From Reticulitermes lucifugus (lineage: Eukaryota > Arthropoda > Insecta > Blattodea > Rhinotermitidae), in assembly GCA_026260175.1 (NCBI GenBank), contig JAKCWW010000705.1, positions 51,022 to 95,679 of the forward strand: a DNA stretch of 44,658 nt, given 5' to 3'. The stretch's first letter is position 1. Every line of letters starts with the position of its first letter. The translations under genes were made by a program, and so were the position numbers. Positions 43,858-44,658 of the stretch are shown piece after piece. The notes under the pieces were generated by a model. That model was not told the origin of the DNA, did no database searches, and saw only the letters and a program-made list of their open reading frames with translations.

Positions 43858-44560
43858 AAATGCAAAGGTTCTAGAATTCAGTGACCACCATATTTAATGT
43901 TATGAATCTTCATTTTGTTCCAAACTCTGTATTTCTGTATTTCGTAGGATTGCAATAAAAACTATTTCCCTAAATGGCATTAAGTTGTTAGTCTTTGTAA
44001 CTGATATGGAGTTTGTGTTCGGTGAATTATAAACTGAATTTACCTAGACGAATTGCAGGCTTTAAAGAGTTGCAAGGTTGCTCTTCTCTTTCTGTGTAGG
44101 TTGTCTTGACACGGAGACTGTCTCTGGCCTACGGGGTCTCTACTTCCATTACACGTGCATGTACACCTATTATGGTCGTGTATTCCGAACTTGATATTCT
44201 GGTTCAGACTTGCCACAACTGTACTCAGTTGCTTCAGAGAACCAACGCTGTGCCAGTGCATTTATATTTACTGCAGCGGACCATATTCTGCGCTTATTTT
44301 ATTCCTTCATTCCATCTTTCTTAGAAGCGTTCTCTCTGGCCGTCTGTCCATACGCTGAAGCAACACGTGAAACACTAAAAGTATTTTTATGACATTTTAA
44401 TACCGGGGACTTTAAATACAATTACGGCTTATTGTTGCCCGATTTCGTTAAAATCGGACAACAATTACGAAAACATTATATGAAGACATATATGCTTTTA
44501 TACTAATACCACGTGAGTACTATTTACATACACCAACTGGATGCAACTCTATTTAAAAAC
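43858..44560. other. Spacer with overlapping unrecognised frames
   Basis: 44040-44392 has higher complexity, with overlapping open frames on both strands (about 60-73 codons). None is recognised. An acceptor-like gacgaattgcag (ending 44059) opens ALKSCKVALLFLCR before a stop. No convincing donor follows. Confidence 0.3.
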
Positions 44561-44564
44561 TTCA

Positions 44565-44617
44565 TAAAACCCGACATATGTTTCCGCTCTTATAGGGCCA
44601 TCTTCAGGGGTTTATTG
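44565..44617 (-). ncRNA. Near-canonical hammerhead motif with GTC cleavage triplet
   Basis: On the minus strand: stem I AAACCC pairs with GGGTTT (six pairs), core CTGAAGA (44607-44601, one base from CTGATGA), a stem II region, GAAA (44584-44581), palindromic stem III ACATATGT and the triplet GTC (44575-44573). Stem II is imperfect (GGC ... GCG). The A in place of U in the first core box would be expected to reduce or abolish cleavage. It belongs to the same motif family as 32684-32728. Confidence 0.6.
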
Positions 44618-44658
44618 TCGTTAAAACTGCATATATTAAAACGTCTTTTTCATTGGTT

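Overview
This is eukaryotic nuclear DNA, about one third G+C, almost certainly from an arthropod and most probably an insect. The tRNA-headed SINEs, the LINE C-terminal remnants and the AT-rich spacer resemble what I recall from cockroach and termite (Blattodea) genomes. That placement is from memory and was not searched. No complete gene can be read, there are no true tRNA or rRNA genes, and nothing looks bacterial. The window reads as intergenic or long-intron sequence filled with old transposons.

Layout. Positions 1-900 hold three tRNA-derived SINE pieces. A possible exon lies at 2469-2569, a LINE 3' end at 3612-3785, and a 41-bp minisatellite with a three-monomer higher-order unit at 4590-5090. 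A TTAG/TCAG microsatellite (8551-8660) lies between two possible minus-strand exons (8217-8344 and 10006-10032). A fold-back element occupies 12965-13375. The stretch 15400-17530 holds a SINE piece, a hAT-type MITE (15565-15844) and another SINE-like piece. A LINE C-terminus lies on the minus strand at 19115-19620, with possible plus-strand exons at 20411-20460 and about 21514-21613. From 21760 to 25530 there are SINEs and a second LINE family (22863-23060). hAT-type MITEs lie at 26679-27206 and 29807-30041, with a complete SINE between them (28931-29216). An exon-like segment with a start codon and a signal-peptide-like N-terminus lies at 30176-30275. A 19-bp array (31303-31397) is followed by a 584-bp inverted-repeat element (32240-32823). 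Then come a LINE end (33254-33412), a GC-rich block (34190-35560), a 33-bp in-frame repeat (38604-38768), more SINE and LINE tails, and a hAT-type MITE at 41450-41793.

The most notable signal is a dispersed hairpin motif matching the hammerhead ribozyme core. One copy (32684-32728, plus strand) has the exact core CTGATGA / stem II / GAAA / GTA with a paired stem I. Eight further degenerate copies occur, two of them in the inverted-repeat and fold-back elements facing a partner copy. Hammerhead ribozymes are known from Penelope-like retroelements, so these are best read as remnants of Penelope-type pseudo-LTRs. A second unexplained signal is the palindrome TAGGCCTA, seen at least 18 times where composition predicts fewer than one.

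The possible exons rest on splice-site appearance and open frames only. Chance pairs of good splice sites are expected in 44 kb, so they are leads, not gene models. The best is 30176-30275, which would place the 5' coding end of a secreted or membrane protein gene on the plus strand, with the remaining exons beyond this window.
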